A stretch of 64,000 nucleotides of DNA, from contig JAVMKO010000003.1 of the NCBI GenBank assembly GCA_032164245.1, positions 45,386,890 to 45,450,889 on the forward strand. Reading direction: 5' to 3'. Positions within the stretch are counted from its first letter, which is position 1. Every line of letters starts with the position of its first letter. The DNA is from Sternotherus odoratus (Eukaryota; Chordata; Testudines; Kinosternidae). Of the stretch, positions 1 to 11,094 are shown piece after piece. The notes under the pieces were generated by a model. That model was not told where the DNA came from and ran no database searches. It worked only from the letters and a program-made list of their open reading frames with translations. The translations under genes and the position numbers were made by a program.

Positions 1-1440
1 TACTTGAGTGAACAAGATTAAACAATACTGTCAAGCTATTGCTAATAATATGATTTACTTGCTGTTTTAAATCATTGAAGAATGAAACTGTAACTCCTTT
101 CTTTTCTTTACCTATTCCATTTACCCAACTTGTTAATTTGCTGTTTGGTGTATTTTTAATATGGTGACATCTGTGGCTCAATCAGTATGAATAATTTTTT
201 TATTCTGGGAATCCGGAGTGCATCATTCTGTACATTTTTTTTTTATAATTTACTGTTTTTTGTATTCCCATAGAGCTGGCTACTTGAAACTTTCCCTTTA
301 TTAACATCTACATCTTATATTACCATGTAAGAATAAGAATATTCTGTTGTTCTTTATAGGTTTTTGGCTTTATTTGCTTGTGAGTTGCTTGTTGGCTAGT
401 TTGTCGCTTGTAGCTTGTTGCTTTTTTTATTTGATTGGCTCCTGGTAAGCAAGGGAAGCGGGGGGGGGGGGGGGGGGTCAGGAGTGCACAACAGGCCCAC
501 CAAAGTGCCAGACTGCATGCTGGGGGGGATCTAGTCACAAGCATGTTGGGGTACTTAGGGATTGGCTTGTTTTGGCCTTGTTTTGAAATGGGATTAGTTT
601 GATTTTTGGCTTATTGTGAAAGTCAGAGGTGCTTATTTACTGCGTGAAAGTTGGCAACTGTGATTGTTAGCAGAAATAGCAAGTTGTGACTATTGAAACT
701 ATTTGTAGAAAGCAAATTATGAATTCATAATCATTAATTGCTACCTGTATTCCCAAGGAAAACCCCAGCATATGATAGGGGATTTTAGGATTATCTGCCT
801 TTTTCCCTACAGCACATACTTTATGGTTGGCTACCAGAATCTATGAAAGTGTTTTCTGACTGCATAAACGCAAGTGCTTTGCTTTGTAGGATACTCTGAT
901 TCTGGAGCTAATGTGTTGATGTCACCTTGTGAGTTCCTGTGGCATCTGGCAAAGCAAGGGATTTGGGGAATTATTTGTATGGGGGTTGCATCTCAAATAT
1001 AAATACATAGCGGATGGGCTAGTAAGGTTAGATTTGTGAGCTAAATTTCAGTTGCCATAGGTAACAACTCTATCCAACATATACCTGTTTGTCTCAATTT
1101 TCGCAAAAGTCTGTTGTGATTCTGTTTCTACTAAGATCCAAATTATATGCTCTGAGACAGTTTCTGAATGATCTGTATTCATGAATGAGTAGTATTCAAG
1201 GGAGGTAATTCTGTGCAAAAATTTTCAGCTATAGTATCAGGTATAGTATCAGGTAAGATGGTTTACATTTTATACTATTTTACACCTATGTTTATACAAT
1301 AAAATATTAATTTGAAATAACAAATTTCATATAAACATTGGTGAATAATAATAATGCAAATTTACAATTGTAAACCTTTAGTGGCAGGTGGGAGAGCATA
1401 CTACAGAACAAAAACTTGACATTTATATTTATAAATGGAG
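1..1440. other. Single-copy AT-rich sequence with a poly-G tract
   Basis: No gene or transposon was recognised here. The only marked feature is an uninterrupted run of 18 G residues at 460-477. Short frames that read through it are proline-rich artefacts of the homopolymer. Confidence 0.6.
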
Positions 1441-1443
1441 ATA

Positions 1444-1634
1444 TACCAATCTCCTAGAACTGGAAAGACCTTGAAGGTCATCGAGTCCAGTCCCCTGCCT
1501 ACACTAGCAGGATCGAGTACTGTCCCCTGACAGATTTTTTGCCCCAGATCCCTAAATGGCCCCCTCAAGGATTGAACTCACAACCCTGGGTTTAGCAGGC
1601 CAATGCTCAAACCACTGAGCTATCCCTCCCCCCA
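1444..1634 (-). mobile_element. tRNA-derived SINE with CR1-like tail
   Basis: Read on the minus strand, the right end is a tRNA-like head with an A box (TAGCTCAGTGGTTTGAGCA) and a B box (GTTGTGAGTTCAATCC). This is the internal RNA polymerase III promoter of a SINE. The body ends in a segment resembling the 3' end of CR1 LINEs (GACTCGATGACCTTCAAGG), as expected if it was mobilised by CR1-type machinery. The anticodon stem does not pair cleanly, so this is not a functional tRNA gene. Family assignment (a turtle tRNA SINE) is from memory of the sequence. Confidence 0.75.
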
Positions 1635-3589
1635 CTGACATAAATTTTATAAATTGAACAAAAACTTAATTTAGTACCATTCTTATTATTTTGCACATGA
1701 ATCAGAAGTCCCATTTCAATTAACAAAGCAGCCTAGGTGAAGGTATTGAGAGCTGCAAGAAAAAAGTAGTAGACGTGAATTGTTAAGGAAGATTACTTGT
1801 TACTAACATAAATCAATAAGCGAACTCCCATGGAATTTGGACTTGAGTGAATTTTGGGAGATAATTACATATAGTTGAATTAAAATATAGTAGTGAGTAA
1901 TTTTGTTTGTTCTTTTAACATAAACATGCTAGTAAATTAGATGAAAGGTAGGCATTTGTGTTTGTATTGGTTATCTTTTTTTTTAATTGTAGAACATTTG
2001 TGTTTAATTTTCTTGGTGTAACTAAGATAAATATGTGTTTAATGTGCTAGAAGTTTACAAGTCTGTATCTTCTAGAATCAGAGCTGGAAGAAGAATTAAT
2101 TGTTTTATTTCAACATTGATCAAACTTTTAAATAAAAAGCAAAAGTTAGTACTAAGAACCAGCATGAAATGTTACTAAAACACAGTATAGTAAATCTCTG
2201 TAATACTGAAGTAAAGATATTTTTGTTGGTGTGGAGGTTAAAAACAGCACTAAAACTGTTTAAAATTATTTCATTAAATTTATTATTAATATTTGAGTTA
2301 CATGGTGGTGGTTTTCACTGTGCAGTTTCTAATAAATATTTTTGTTTAGAACATTTTGTATGATAGATAATTGCCCAAATCGCCTACCCCCTACTCACAC
2401 AAGTAGACTTTATTACATGAGGTATCCCACTGAAGTCAATGAATGAATAACTCATGTGAATAATGACTGTCTATTCATGCAAGTATGGTTTTGCAGAATT
2501 TTTCCCTAATCCTTTGTAACTTTGAACTCAGAGAAGTGTTACAGAAGTTTCCTTTGGGATGGTAAATTTACTCACATACAATACCGTAATTTCCTTGTGT
2601 TGCAATGTCATCATTGTCTTCAAACTAGTAAAGATACAGACATTCTAAGCTTTTGGGTTGCCACAGGTTTCTCAAATTGTATGGGAGTTTGTTTAGGAAT
2701 TTTATAAATATTTTGTAATTAAATACATGGATACAGTAATGATTGGATTCTTAAATGGTTAGTCATGTTAAGAATTAGCTGAATTATATTTTTATGCTAA
2801 AGATAAATACAAACATGCAGGAAATCCTAGCACTGTGAGGCCATACAGGCAAAGAATTTTAAAATCACCTTTCTGATTGCAGGGTAAATAAAACTTAGGC
2901 AGTTCTTTAAAATTTAATTACTGTAAATGAGAGGAGTGTTACTTGGAAAGCTCCATTGAGAGCCAGTATGTGACAATAAATTGAAAGCTTAGGAAAAGCA
3001 TGACGCTCTCTAGTTGATGAATTGGGGAAAATAAGATCTGTGGGAAAACCTGTGTGAGCTGAGTCTTGCTTTAATACTGATGACTAAAGACTAGGCTTAT
3101 ACATCAGGTGACAAATCAATGAAAGGTTATGCTGCCAGTAGCTTGTTGTGGGTTTTTTGTTTTTTGTTTTTGTTTCGCTTTAGGGTTACCCTCTCACTCT
3201 TCTGTATTAGCAAACATAGAAATGTAGAGGGGAAAGAGAGACAAATGTTGTTACCCTTAAATTAAGAATGGATGTGCACGTATATTTATGAGACAGTCTG
3301 AACAGTGAGAATTTCTGATTGATGAACTTTCTTTTAACTGTTCATTTCTGTACATTTTAAATTCTTTAGTTTCATAACTCTAATGTTCCTTGCTATGCAT
3401 ATGGTCCAAATTACCTGTCAATGTGCAGCATTAACTTTAACAAGTTTGTTTAATTTCCTTTTCATTATAGAAGGGATATAAACTATTAAATGGTTAACTA
3501 GTAAGCTTTAGTACTACCGGTTACCTCACCTTAACCATTAACCCTGGGCCGGCCCCAGCTCCGGCCCGGCCAGTTGACCCTGGCCCTGG
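1635..3589. other. Single-copy AT-rich sequence
   Basis: No gene recognised. At about 2385-2500 there is a degraded stretch that resembles a palindromic MITE seen across amniotes (paired CTCACACAAGT / ACTCATGTGAATAA around a CACTGAAGTCAATGAATG core). The GC-rich patch at about 3545-3600 repeats GGCCGGCC-like blocks and may be the edge of another transposon. Confidence 0.4.
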
Positions 3590-4136
3590 GCCGGCTGGCC
3601 AACCCCAGTCCTAGCCATGCCATAGAGGCATAGGGCTTATTTCAGTGGAGTTAGAGCAACACAGTGTCTAGGTAGACACTGCATTCTGTACATTGGCTGC
3701 TGTCCAGTCTTTGCTCCAAGCTAGGCTGCCACTCAGGCTCCTGGTTTGGGCTGCCACCTGAGGTCCCCACTGAGAGTCCTGCTGCCCTTCCCCCGATCAT
3801 TGCTCCGACCAGACTTCCGGTGCAGATCTCCCTGTCTCGTCAGAGACGAGAAGCCCCAGGTGGGCATCTGGATGCCCACTGCCCCTACTCTCAGCTGGGA
3901 GTGGGAAGGCAGGAAGCTCCAGGGGGCATCTGGGCTCCTGGTGGCGAGCTGCATGGAGATGAGAGCCCCGGCTCTCAGTCACCCACACTGCCCCTCTTCA
4001 ATGCGTGGAGCGCTCCTGATGAGGACACACTCCACTGGCATGAGGATAGTGTGGACATCTGCCACAGTATTAATTACTGCAGGGGCTGAAGTTGACCTAA
4101 CATTGGTTGACTTACCTTTGTAGGGTAGACATAGCC
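3590..4136. mobile_element. Probable Harbinger-type MITE or fragment
   Basis: The right end reads GGGTAGACATAGCC followed by TAA, which is the inverted terminal motif (GGCTATGTCTACCC) shared by the Harbinger MITEs of this window. The interior is GC-rich compared with its flanks, and the overlapping open frames on both strands are not gene-like. I cannot define the left end, so the extent is approximate. Confidence 0.4.
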
Positions 4137-5986
4137 TAATAATAATTGCAGGAGTGGCTGAAACCTAATACGCTCCATTGTGATGAAATGTTGCTACACA
4201 TAAGGGTCCATTATGAGTGTGTGAGAAAGGCAGTGTGCAAAGAGCTTGCATCCACGCTCTTCTGCAGGCTGGTTTGACTACCACTAATCCTTTCTCAAAA
4301 GTGTGGTCCCACTGCATTGCTCAATAGGAGTTGGTGAGGCATGGAATTCCCAGTCAAAGAACGTTGCCCCAGAGACATGCAGTGCTGTAGAAAAATTACA
4401 GATATGGTTCTATTGTTCCAGGGAAACTGGATTATGCCTTTTTTTTCCCCTGGAGGCACTGTCTTTCATTTCCATACTTGAGGACTTGTCAGCAGTTTTA
4501 TTTTTAAAGGCCTGTCTCAGAGGTTTATCCCTTAGTTGTGAAATATTGCTCAGACCTAAATATTTTGACTAAAATCCATTTTTGCTTTAAATAGTTTTTA
4601 AAGATGTTTGGTTCTTTTTAACCCTTTGGAGGTGAACAATACTGTGGTAAATTATTAAATGGAATGCCAGAAGGTTGGATTCATTGTGGTTGCACATGTG
4701 TCTATGTTGGCATATTTCCCAATAAATCTGATATACAAAGTTATGGTGTTAGCTTGGTGCCCCCTTTTTGGTCTCTCTGAATGTGCCCCCTCAGGTGAGA
4801 AGCCTCTTGCCCTGACCCATCTCGATATGCAATCTAGCGATTATTCGTCTCTGCGATCATGACCTGGATACACTACCTTTATGTGTAACAACTGCCTATC
4901 ACTCCACAGATCTGACAGGATTTCAGGCTCCTACATTTCCTTCTTTCAGGAATCTGTGATTAATGAGATTGACCAACCCCCTTCTTAACGTGAAGTGTTT
5001 TTATTTAGCATTTGGAATAAAGAATTTTAAAACAAACAGCCAACATGAATATTTAGTCTCATGTAATCTTACACTTAACCACTAACTAAATTAAACAGGT
5101 TTTCCTCTTAAGATAGAGAAACAATTTAAATTCTCTTAGCAAATCCCAGGTGTTCCTATGTCTGTGGAGACTCTCCCTGGTACTCACTGAACAATCCTGT
5201 TCAGACTGGCTTCAGTGCTCCACAGAAGAACATGATAGAGCCGATGAGGCCACTTGGTCTGTAAGCAGTTAGGAGGCTATTAGCCAGGGCTTTCTCCCTT
5301 TTTCCCCATGTGGCTAGGTTCTTCTACCCAGTCAGACTGATCAGGTGAAATTTACATTACATGGAACAGAAATCGCACACGAGTAACAGGTCCAGATACT
5401 ATATTAATAATTAAAGGGGACTCTATCGTTGGTTACAGACGTGTACAGGAAATCACTTGGATATGCTAAATGTAACACAAAGTTTAAACTGTGAACCTGA
5501 ATTTTTGTTTTTGTGACTTTAAAATAACTTGTGTGCATTTTTTATTTATTATCCTTTTAATTTTCAGTGAAGCATGAATACTTCCCAAAAGGACAGTAAT
5601 AGTCATTAAGGTTTATTGTGTAATTATATAAAATATAGTTAGACAACATGGTTTAAAATCATGCCAAAAGAAACTATGCAACCTTAATAATGGTCTTTTA
5701 ACAAAGTCAGGCACTCAAAAATTAGGAACTGTTAGGATTAATGTTGCCTGTGCAACCTTTATTTCCCCCCTCTTACGGATACATTATGTTACAGTCTTTA
5801 ATTACATGACCATATGTTATTTTTTCAACATGCTCAGTGTGGATGGAGTCACTGGGGAAATTCAGCTGTGGCTTGCTAGCAAGTCTACTTTGTCAAAATT
5901 GGGCAAATTTTCATGGGGACTGTAAAAGGCATAACCCTGTCACTGGCCACCCTATGCCAAATTTCAGGTCCCTAGTGCAAAGCAAA
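4137..5986. other. Single-copy sequence, nothing recognised
   Basis: AT-rich sequence without a supported gene, RNA gene or repeat. Open frames of 65-89 codons occur, but they have no recognisable domain and no splice context I can defend. Confidence 0.5.
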
Positions 5987-5994
5987 GTTATAAG

Positions 5995-6524
5995 TAAGGC
6001 TGCGAGTCTTTCACGGAAGTCACAGATTCCATGACTTTGTGGGACCTCCGTGAAATCTGCAGCATCCAGTGCAGCTGACCCCACGGCTCCCCAAACAGCT
6101 GGGGTTCTCTGGAGTCAGCTGCACTGGCAGCTCCTTGGGCGGTCCCAGGCACTGCCCCTGAGCAGTGGTCTGGGAGCAGCAGCGGCAGTGACGGGGCCTT
6201 GGGACCTCCCTATTCCCCATACTCTGGCCACGGTGAAGCCCAGAAGCCCCAAGAGCAGCAGCATCCCCCAGAGCAGCAGTGTCCATGGGAGTGCCCCACC
6301 CCCCCAGCACCTAAGATTTAGTTAGGGATATTTTTAGGAAAGTCATGGATAGGTCATATATAGGTCATGGGCCATGACTCTTTGGCTATTGCCCATGACT
6401 TGGTCCTGCTTTGAGCAGGGGGTTGGACTAGATGACCTTCTGAGGTCTCTTCCAACCCTAATATTCTATGATTCTATGATTCACGACTTTTACTAAAAAT
6501 ACCCATGACTAAATTGTAGCCTTA
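5995..6524. mobile_element. Non-autonomous hAT transposon
   Basis: An exact 8-bp target-site duplication, GTTATAAG, flanks the element at 5987-5994 and 6525-6532. The ends are inverted: TAAGGCTGCGAG on the left and TAAGGCTACAAT read in from the right. An 8-bp duplication is the hallmark of the hAT superfamily. The interior is a GC-rich core between arms repeating 'catgac' / 'gtcatgg' motifs. There is no transposase, so it was moved in trans. It is interrupted by a CR1 3' end at 6401-6482. Confidence 0.85.
6401..6482 (+). mobile_element. CR1 LINE 3' end nested in hAT
   Basis: The sequence GGACTAGATGACCTTCTGAG followed by a CTTCCAACCC block and the tail ATTCTATGATTCTATGATTC is the diagnostic 3' end of CR1 retrotransposons, which terminate in an ATTCTATG microsatellite. 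It is a severely 5'-truncated insertion lying inside the hAT element, so the hAT is the older event. Confidence 0.85.
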
Positions 6525-6708
6525 GTTATAAGCAACTGAACACAGGGTCTTGTAATGGGAAGTGATAGAGAACCTTAATAACAGATTGTAAGCCAGCGGG
6601 CACTCACCCGGTGGCGCCTCCCACTGGTCGTTTGGGGAATTAGCGTTCTCCTGCCTCTGGAGCGCCCTCTGCCGGGTGGTGTCCCGCGTCTGCTCTGGGT
6701 AGGCTGGC

Positions 6709-7140
6709 TCTGGCCTGGGCTCCTCGCACAAGTGTCTACAGTCTCTACAGAGGTTGGCTCTGGCCTGGGCTTCTCACACAGGCAGCCAGTAACTCCAGTC
6801 TCTTAGGAAGCTGGCTCTGGCCTGGGCTTCTCGCACAGCCAGCCAGTAGATACAGTCTCTCAGGAAGCTGGCTCTGGCCTGGGCTTCTCGCACCGGCAGC
6901 CAGTAACTCCAGTCTCTTAGGAAGCTGGCTCTGGCCTGGGCTTCTCGCACAGGCAGCCAGTAGATACAGTCTCTCAGGAAGCTGGCTCTGGCCTGGGCTT
7001 CTCGCACAGGCAGCTAGTAGATACAGTCTTAGGAAGCTGGCTCTGGCCTGGGCTTCTCGCACAGGCAGCCAGTAGATACAGTCTTAGGAAGCTGGCTCTG
7101 GCCTGGGCTTCTCGCACAGGCAGCCAGTAAATACAGTCTA
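6709..7140. repeat. 57-bp minisatellite inside the LTR
   Basis: About eight tandem copies of a 54-57-bp unit share the phrase GCTGGCTCTGGCCTGGGCTT followed by CTCGCACAGGCAGCCAGTA. Some copies carry a 3-bp deletion at CTCTCAGGAA / CTTAGGAA. The array sits inside the solo LTR. Open frames on the minus strand through it simply translate the repeat. Confidence 0.9.
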
Positions 7141-7206
7141 CTCACGCTCTTGGTCAGGCGTCAGGGTCCCCAGCCCTCGGGGGCGCAGTCCATCTCCTGC
7201 TCCTCA

Positions 7207-7431
7207 GGGTATGTGGCAGCCAGGACTCCCGGCCAGTCGTCCGCTGCTGCAGGGGACGTGGCCGCCGGTACCTCTGGCCTGTCGTCGGCTGCCGTGGGGT
7301 ACGCGGCCGCTGGCACTCCGGGCCAGTCGTCCACTGCCGTGGAAGATGCGGCCACCGGGGCTTCTGGGTTGTCGTCCTCGGCCGCGGGATACGTGGCCGC
7401 TGGTACCCCAGGCCAGTCGCTCTCCGCCGCG
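7207..7431. repeat. 45-bp tandem repeat inside the LTR
   Basis: Five consecutive 45-bp units are visible. In the plus frame each unit translates to a 15-residue variant of G-Y-V-A-A-G-T-P-G-Q-S-S-A-A-A, which makes the period obvious. Because the units are multiples of three, several frames stay open on both strands. There is no evidence that any is a protein. Confidence 0.85.
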
Positions 7432-7799
7432 GGGTCGGGGCCGCCACTCCGGTCGGCGTCCCTGCAGGCGGGCAGCCAGTCGGGCCGCCTCCTCTTCTCC
7501 TGCCCCGGTCCGACCCCATCTTGGCTGCAGGCCCCGTCTCTTGTACTTCCGGGTCCCGTCCTGCACTTCCAGGGTGGGGGGCGGGGCTTCCTCGGCTCCA
7601 CCCTCCACGGCGTGTCTCCGGCTCATTTGCCCTCCCCCTCGGAGGGGGCCCACCCGGGACCACTACACAGATTAACAACTCAAGCCTGTTGCTGCATGAT
7701 GAACTTTTAAAACCACCAGCTGCATGTTTGCCGTCACATTGAGCATTATGGTTTCATCCGCCCCGCCAGGATGTTAGGAATGGAGATCTGTTATAATCC

Positions 7800-8040
7800 C
7801 CAGCCAGTCCCTCATTGCTGACCCACAGTGTGCCTGCTTGGTTTTGACCTGCCCCGTCACCAATGGTCCCTTTTGAACAGATTCCTGACTGGGCAAGATC
7901 TCTGTGCAGCCAACCAGTATCGCTGGGACCTTCGTGACAGCCCTTGGTATAGTTGTGGCACAAAACAGACAATGATGCATATTGTTGATGAATGCCTGCT
8001 GACTAGGCAGCTGCAGTGAAGATGTTACCTGCGCCAATAG
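7800..8040 (+). pseudogene. LINE reverse transcriptase C-terminal remnant
   Basis: A short plus-strand frame (7828-8019) reads GFDLPRHQWSLLNRFLTGQ and then a C-x-n-TMMHIVDEC block. This matches the C-terminal part of a non-LTR retrotransposon polyprotein, where a conserved 'LNRFRTGQG' segment precedes a zinc-knuckle-like Cys/His cluster. The first cysteine pair of the cluster looks damaged (YSCG), and nothing upstream of the segment remains. I do not know which LINE clade it belongs to. It differs from the CR1 and L2 pieces elsewhere in the window. Confidence 0.6.
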
Positions 8041-8168
8041 GAGGGATTCTTCTGTCGGTGTAGATAATCCACCTCAAGTGGCACTTCTGTCTTTTTCTAG
8101 ATCATTTATGATCTCCAGGGAAAGTTGTGTCAGTTTAATTTAAATCTTTACATTTTCAAACAGACTTA

Positions 8169-8375
8169 GAGCCTGGTCTATACTGAAAAGTTATATTGGC
8201 TTAGTTATGTCATTCAGGGATCTGATATAACTATGCTGCAGTAGATGTGTCGACTGAAGAGCGCTTCTGTTAACATAGCTCACTTTGTCCGGGGAGGTGA
8301 TATTCCTACTCTGACAGAAAAACATGTTCTGTCCATGTAGACTGCTGGTATAATCTCCATAGTGTAGATATACCC
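8169..8375. mobile_element. Harbinger MITE with TTA duplication
   Basis: A 207-bp element runs from GAGCCTGGTCTATACTG to an inverted end read from the right as GGGTATATCTACACTATG. TTA occurs on both sides (8166-8168 and 8376-8378), which is the 3-bp TWA target duplication of PIF/Harbinger transposons. The ends resemble those of the autonomous Harbinger at 52,063-56,501. No coding capacity. Confidence 0.8.
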
Positions 8376-8378
8376 TTA

Positions 8379-9400
8379 GTTAAACCAGTGCACACACCTG
8401 TGTTGACCCTTATTCTGGAGAAAAAAAGAGGTTATTATAGTTTAACCTGTTCTCTGTCGAATGTAACTACTCTTAAACCAGAATAAGAGAGTGTGCATGC
8501 CTGTGTGCACAAGTAATACAGCATCCACACAGAAATTTAATGGAATCCGTTTAAATTCACATTTTAAACTAGTACCGTTTTCTATGTCGTAAACCCTTAC
8601 CCTCTGCAAAAGGCTTCTCCTTTGTTCCTTTTCTCGTCTGCAAAGAAACTCGCTGGTCCTAGACTAGGTATTATACCATAAATATTTGTTTAGGTGCTCT
8701 ATTAAAGCCTTACCATTGTAATATCTTAGAATAATTACAGTTTATCACACAAATTTGATATACAAATTTTAAGTTACTAAAAGCTCCCACACTACATTTT
8801 CCTTTTTAAAAGCCATTTTGATGCCATCCCCCCAATAAAAAACTCCAAACCAGGCAACTTCTCATGTTGACAGTAATATAATTTATTCCTTAGAATACTA
8901 GCATAGTTTTATAATGTGGGCCTAATATATGTATATAGGGATTTATATTGGCTCAAACCAGCTGCAAAATTTATACTGACATTCATTTGTAAAAATAAAT
9001 AATAGAATTTTGTATGTAGTTGGGAATTGTGTGTAGACCTGGTAGCAAATCTGATTTACAGATGTAAACTGTGTTTTCACACACAGATGATTTTGCACAC
9101 ACAAAAGGTGATCTCTAAAAATGTGGCACTATTTGTTACTGTATGTTGTCAATCTCTAAAGGGCTTGAAAGGTTCAAATTTAAAAAAACATTTTTAAAAA
9201 AATCTAGATTTGACTTTAACTCTTTGAGGGTGGTGTTCAGTTTTGCACAGCGGGCCAATAAACCCTGAAAATAAGCTTTAAAAAAAAAATTGATGACAAA
9301 TATACTGGGTCAAAATAGAGCCTCCAAAATAAATAAATAGAACAGACTATAGCTTCAGTGCTAGTGTAAAAATGTATCTGTAATCAAGAAAGGGATAGAT
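8379..9400. other. Single-copy AT-rich sequence
   Basis: No gene or repeat recognised. The only regularities are A/T runs, including A-rich tracts at about 9180-9290. Confidence 0.5.
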
Positions 9401-9404
9401 AATA

Positions 9405-10060
9405 AGAGAAAATATCATATTTCCCCTATATAAATCCATGATACACCCACACCTTGAATACTGTGTGCAGGTGTGGTCGCCCCATCTCAAAAAAGATATA
9501 TTGGAATTGGAAAAAGTTCAGAAAATGGCAACAAAAATTATTAGGGGTATAAAATGGCTTCCGTATGAGGAGAGTTTAATAAGACTGGGACTTTTCATTT
9601 TGGAAAAAAGGCGACTAAGGGGAGGATATGATAGAAGTCTATTAAATCATGAATGGTATAGAGAAGGTAAATAAGGAAGTGTTATTTACTCCTTCTCATA
9701 ATACAAGAAAAAGGGTCCACCAAATGAAATTAATAGGTAGCTGGTTTAAAACAAACACAGGAAAGTATTTTTTCATGCAATGCACTGTCAACCTCTGAAA
9801 CGCCTTGCCAGAGGGTGTTGTGAAAGCCAATATTCTAATGAGGTTCAAAAGGGAGCTAGGTAGATTAATGGAAGATAGTTCCATCAATGGCTATTAGCCA
9901 ATGGCAGCTCTGTTTGCCAGAACAGGTGACAGGGTATGGATCACTTGATGATAACCTGTCTGTTCCTTCTCTTTGGGGAACCCGCCATTGGCCATTGTCA
10001 GAGGACAGGATATTGAGTTAAATGGACCTTTAGCCATTCTTATCTTGGGAGATGCGTATT
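9405..10060 (+). mobile_element. CR1-group LINE 3' fragment
   Basis: The plus frame at 9438-9674 encodes IHPHLEYCVQVWSPHLKKD and then KMATKIIRGIKWLPYEESL, the conserved end of CR1 reverse transcriptase ('[11 protein letters not shown]...ATKMIRGLEHL'). Frameshifts and stops follow. The downstream part (about 9720-9900) still corresponds to the final CR1 segment ('HRKVFF...' region). The last 150 bases match the 3' untranslated region of a CR1 subfamily, including GAGGACAGGATATTGAGTTA and a degraded TGGACCTTTAGCC. It is 5'-truncated and inactive. Confidence 0.85.
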
Positions 10061-10117
10061 TGGAAGGCGGTATGCTTTGACTTGGCCAGTTCAACTTATC
10101 AAGGCAAAACAGTATTA

Positions 10118-10850
10118 CAGTAAAACCTCCATTTAACGGACTAATTTGGGCGAGGGGGTTTCCGTTAAATCAAAAAGTCCGTTATTTAATAAAAAAAAAC
10201 AACGAGCTGTCGGAGCAGCAGCCCGCCCGACACAGAGTCGGGGCAGCAGCTCCGCAGCCCGCCTGCTGCCGGGACCCGGGTGGCAGCCGGGAGCCGGCAG
10301 CCAGCCCGCCCCAGTCCCGGCTGCTGGGACCCGGGCGGCAGCCGGGAGCCGTCAGCCAGCCCGCCCGGGTCCCGGCTGCTGGGACCTGGGCGGCAGCCGG
10401 GAGCCGTCAGCCAGCTTGCCTGGGTCCCGGCTGCTGGGACCGGGGCGGCAGCCGGGAGCCGTCAGCCAGCCCACCCGGGCCCCGGCTGCTGGAACCCAGG
10501 CAGCAGCCGGGAACCGTCAGTCAGCCCGCCCGCTGGCGGGACTTGGGCGGGAGCCAGCAGCCAGTCCACCCGCAGGCGGGACCCGGGCGGGAGCCGGCAG
10601 CCTGCCCGCCCGCTTGCGGGACTCGGGCGGGAGCCGGGAACCGGGAACCGGCAGCCCACCCGCTGCCGTGACCCGGGCGGCAGCCGGGAGCCGGCAGCCA
10701 GCCCGCCCGGTGCCTGGACCTGGGCGGCAGCCGGGAGCCTGCAGCCAGCCCGCGAGAAATGGATTTCGGATGCATCAGACTTGCTCAGAAATTTTGTCCG
10801 TTGCATCCGAAGTCCGTTAAATCGAGGTCCGTTAAATTGAAGGTTTACTG
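10118..10850 (+). mobile_element. pogo/Tigger-like MITE, copy A
   Basis: The element begins CAGTAAAACCTCCATTTAAC and ends with the inverted form (GTTAAATTGAAGGTTTACTG). It is flanked by TA on each side (10116-10117 and 10851-10852). TA duplication with CAG...CTG ends is typical of pogo/Tigger elements of the Tc1/mariner superfamily. Both subterminal regions repeat the motif 'TCCGTTAAAT'. The centre is a CpG-rich minisatellite. There is no transposase. The long open frames in both directions are products of the repeat. Copies B (20,730) and C (63,571) share the ends. Confidence 0.85.
10260..10755. repeat. GC-rich minisatellite in Tigger-like MITE
   Basis: Roughly nine imperfect tandem units of about 50-60 bp vary around GGGACCCGGGCGGCAGCCGG followed by GAGCCGGCAGCCAGCCCGCC. 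The units are strongly CpG-rich compared with the AT-rich flanks. Unit number differs between the three MITE copies in this window, so the array expands and contracts within the family. Confidence 0.9.
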
Positions 10851-11094
10851 TACACTGAATGCTATAACTGGCTCATATCACCAAGTACCCTGGAGCTTGA
10901 ACTCTTTCTTGGTGAAGTTATTTCCAGATTCTGATAAAATGGAATCATTTAGAAGAATATTAGTAATCAAATTAAGGGCCTGTCACCACTGAGAGTTACA
11001 ATAGTACAAAATCTTAATATATCATAACCAGCAATTTTATGTAGTACATAGGTGAAAGTAAGTATACTATATTTTATTTTAAAATGTAACTTAA

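Larger units (their letters stand above)
6587..7667 (-). mobile_element. Solo LTR with internal tandem arrays
   Basis: The element begins TGTAAGCC and ends CACTACA, so it has the TG...CA ends of a retroviral LTR. It is bounded by an exact 5-bp duplication, CAGAT (6582-6586 and 7668-7672). This is the signature of an LTR left after recombination between two retroviral LTRs. No retroviral genes are present. I place it on the minus strand because that reading has a GC-rich promoter-like 5' part (about 7530-7667). The orientation is less certain than the boundaries. Two tandem arrays make up much of its length (6709-7140 and 7207-7431). Confidence 0.8.

Noticed and set aside
1560..1634. A tRNA gene on the minus strand
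   Set aside because: A and B boxes are good, but the anticodon stem is mispaired and the sequence continues into a CR1-like tail, so it is a SINE.
7150..7710. A 186-codon frame resembling a repeated protein
   Set aside because: Five 45-bp DNA repeats keep several frames open on both strands inside an LTR. There is no start context or domain.
10146..10840. Overlapping open frames of 186-224 codons, rich in Gly/Ala/Pro/Arg
   Set aside because: They translate a GC-rich minisatellite inside a MITE, are open on both strands in several phases and have no domain.
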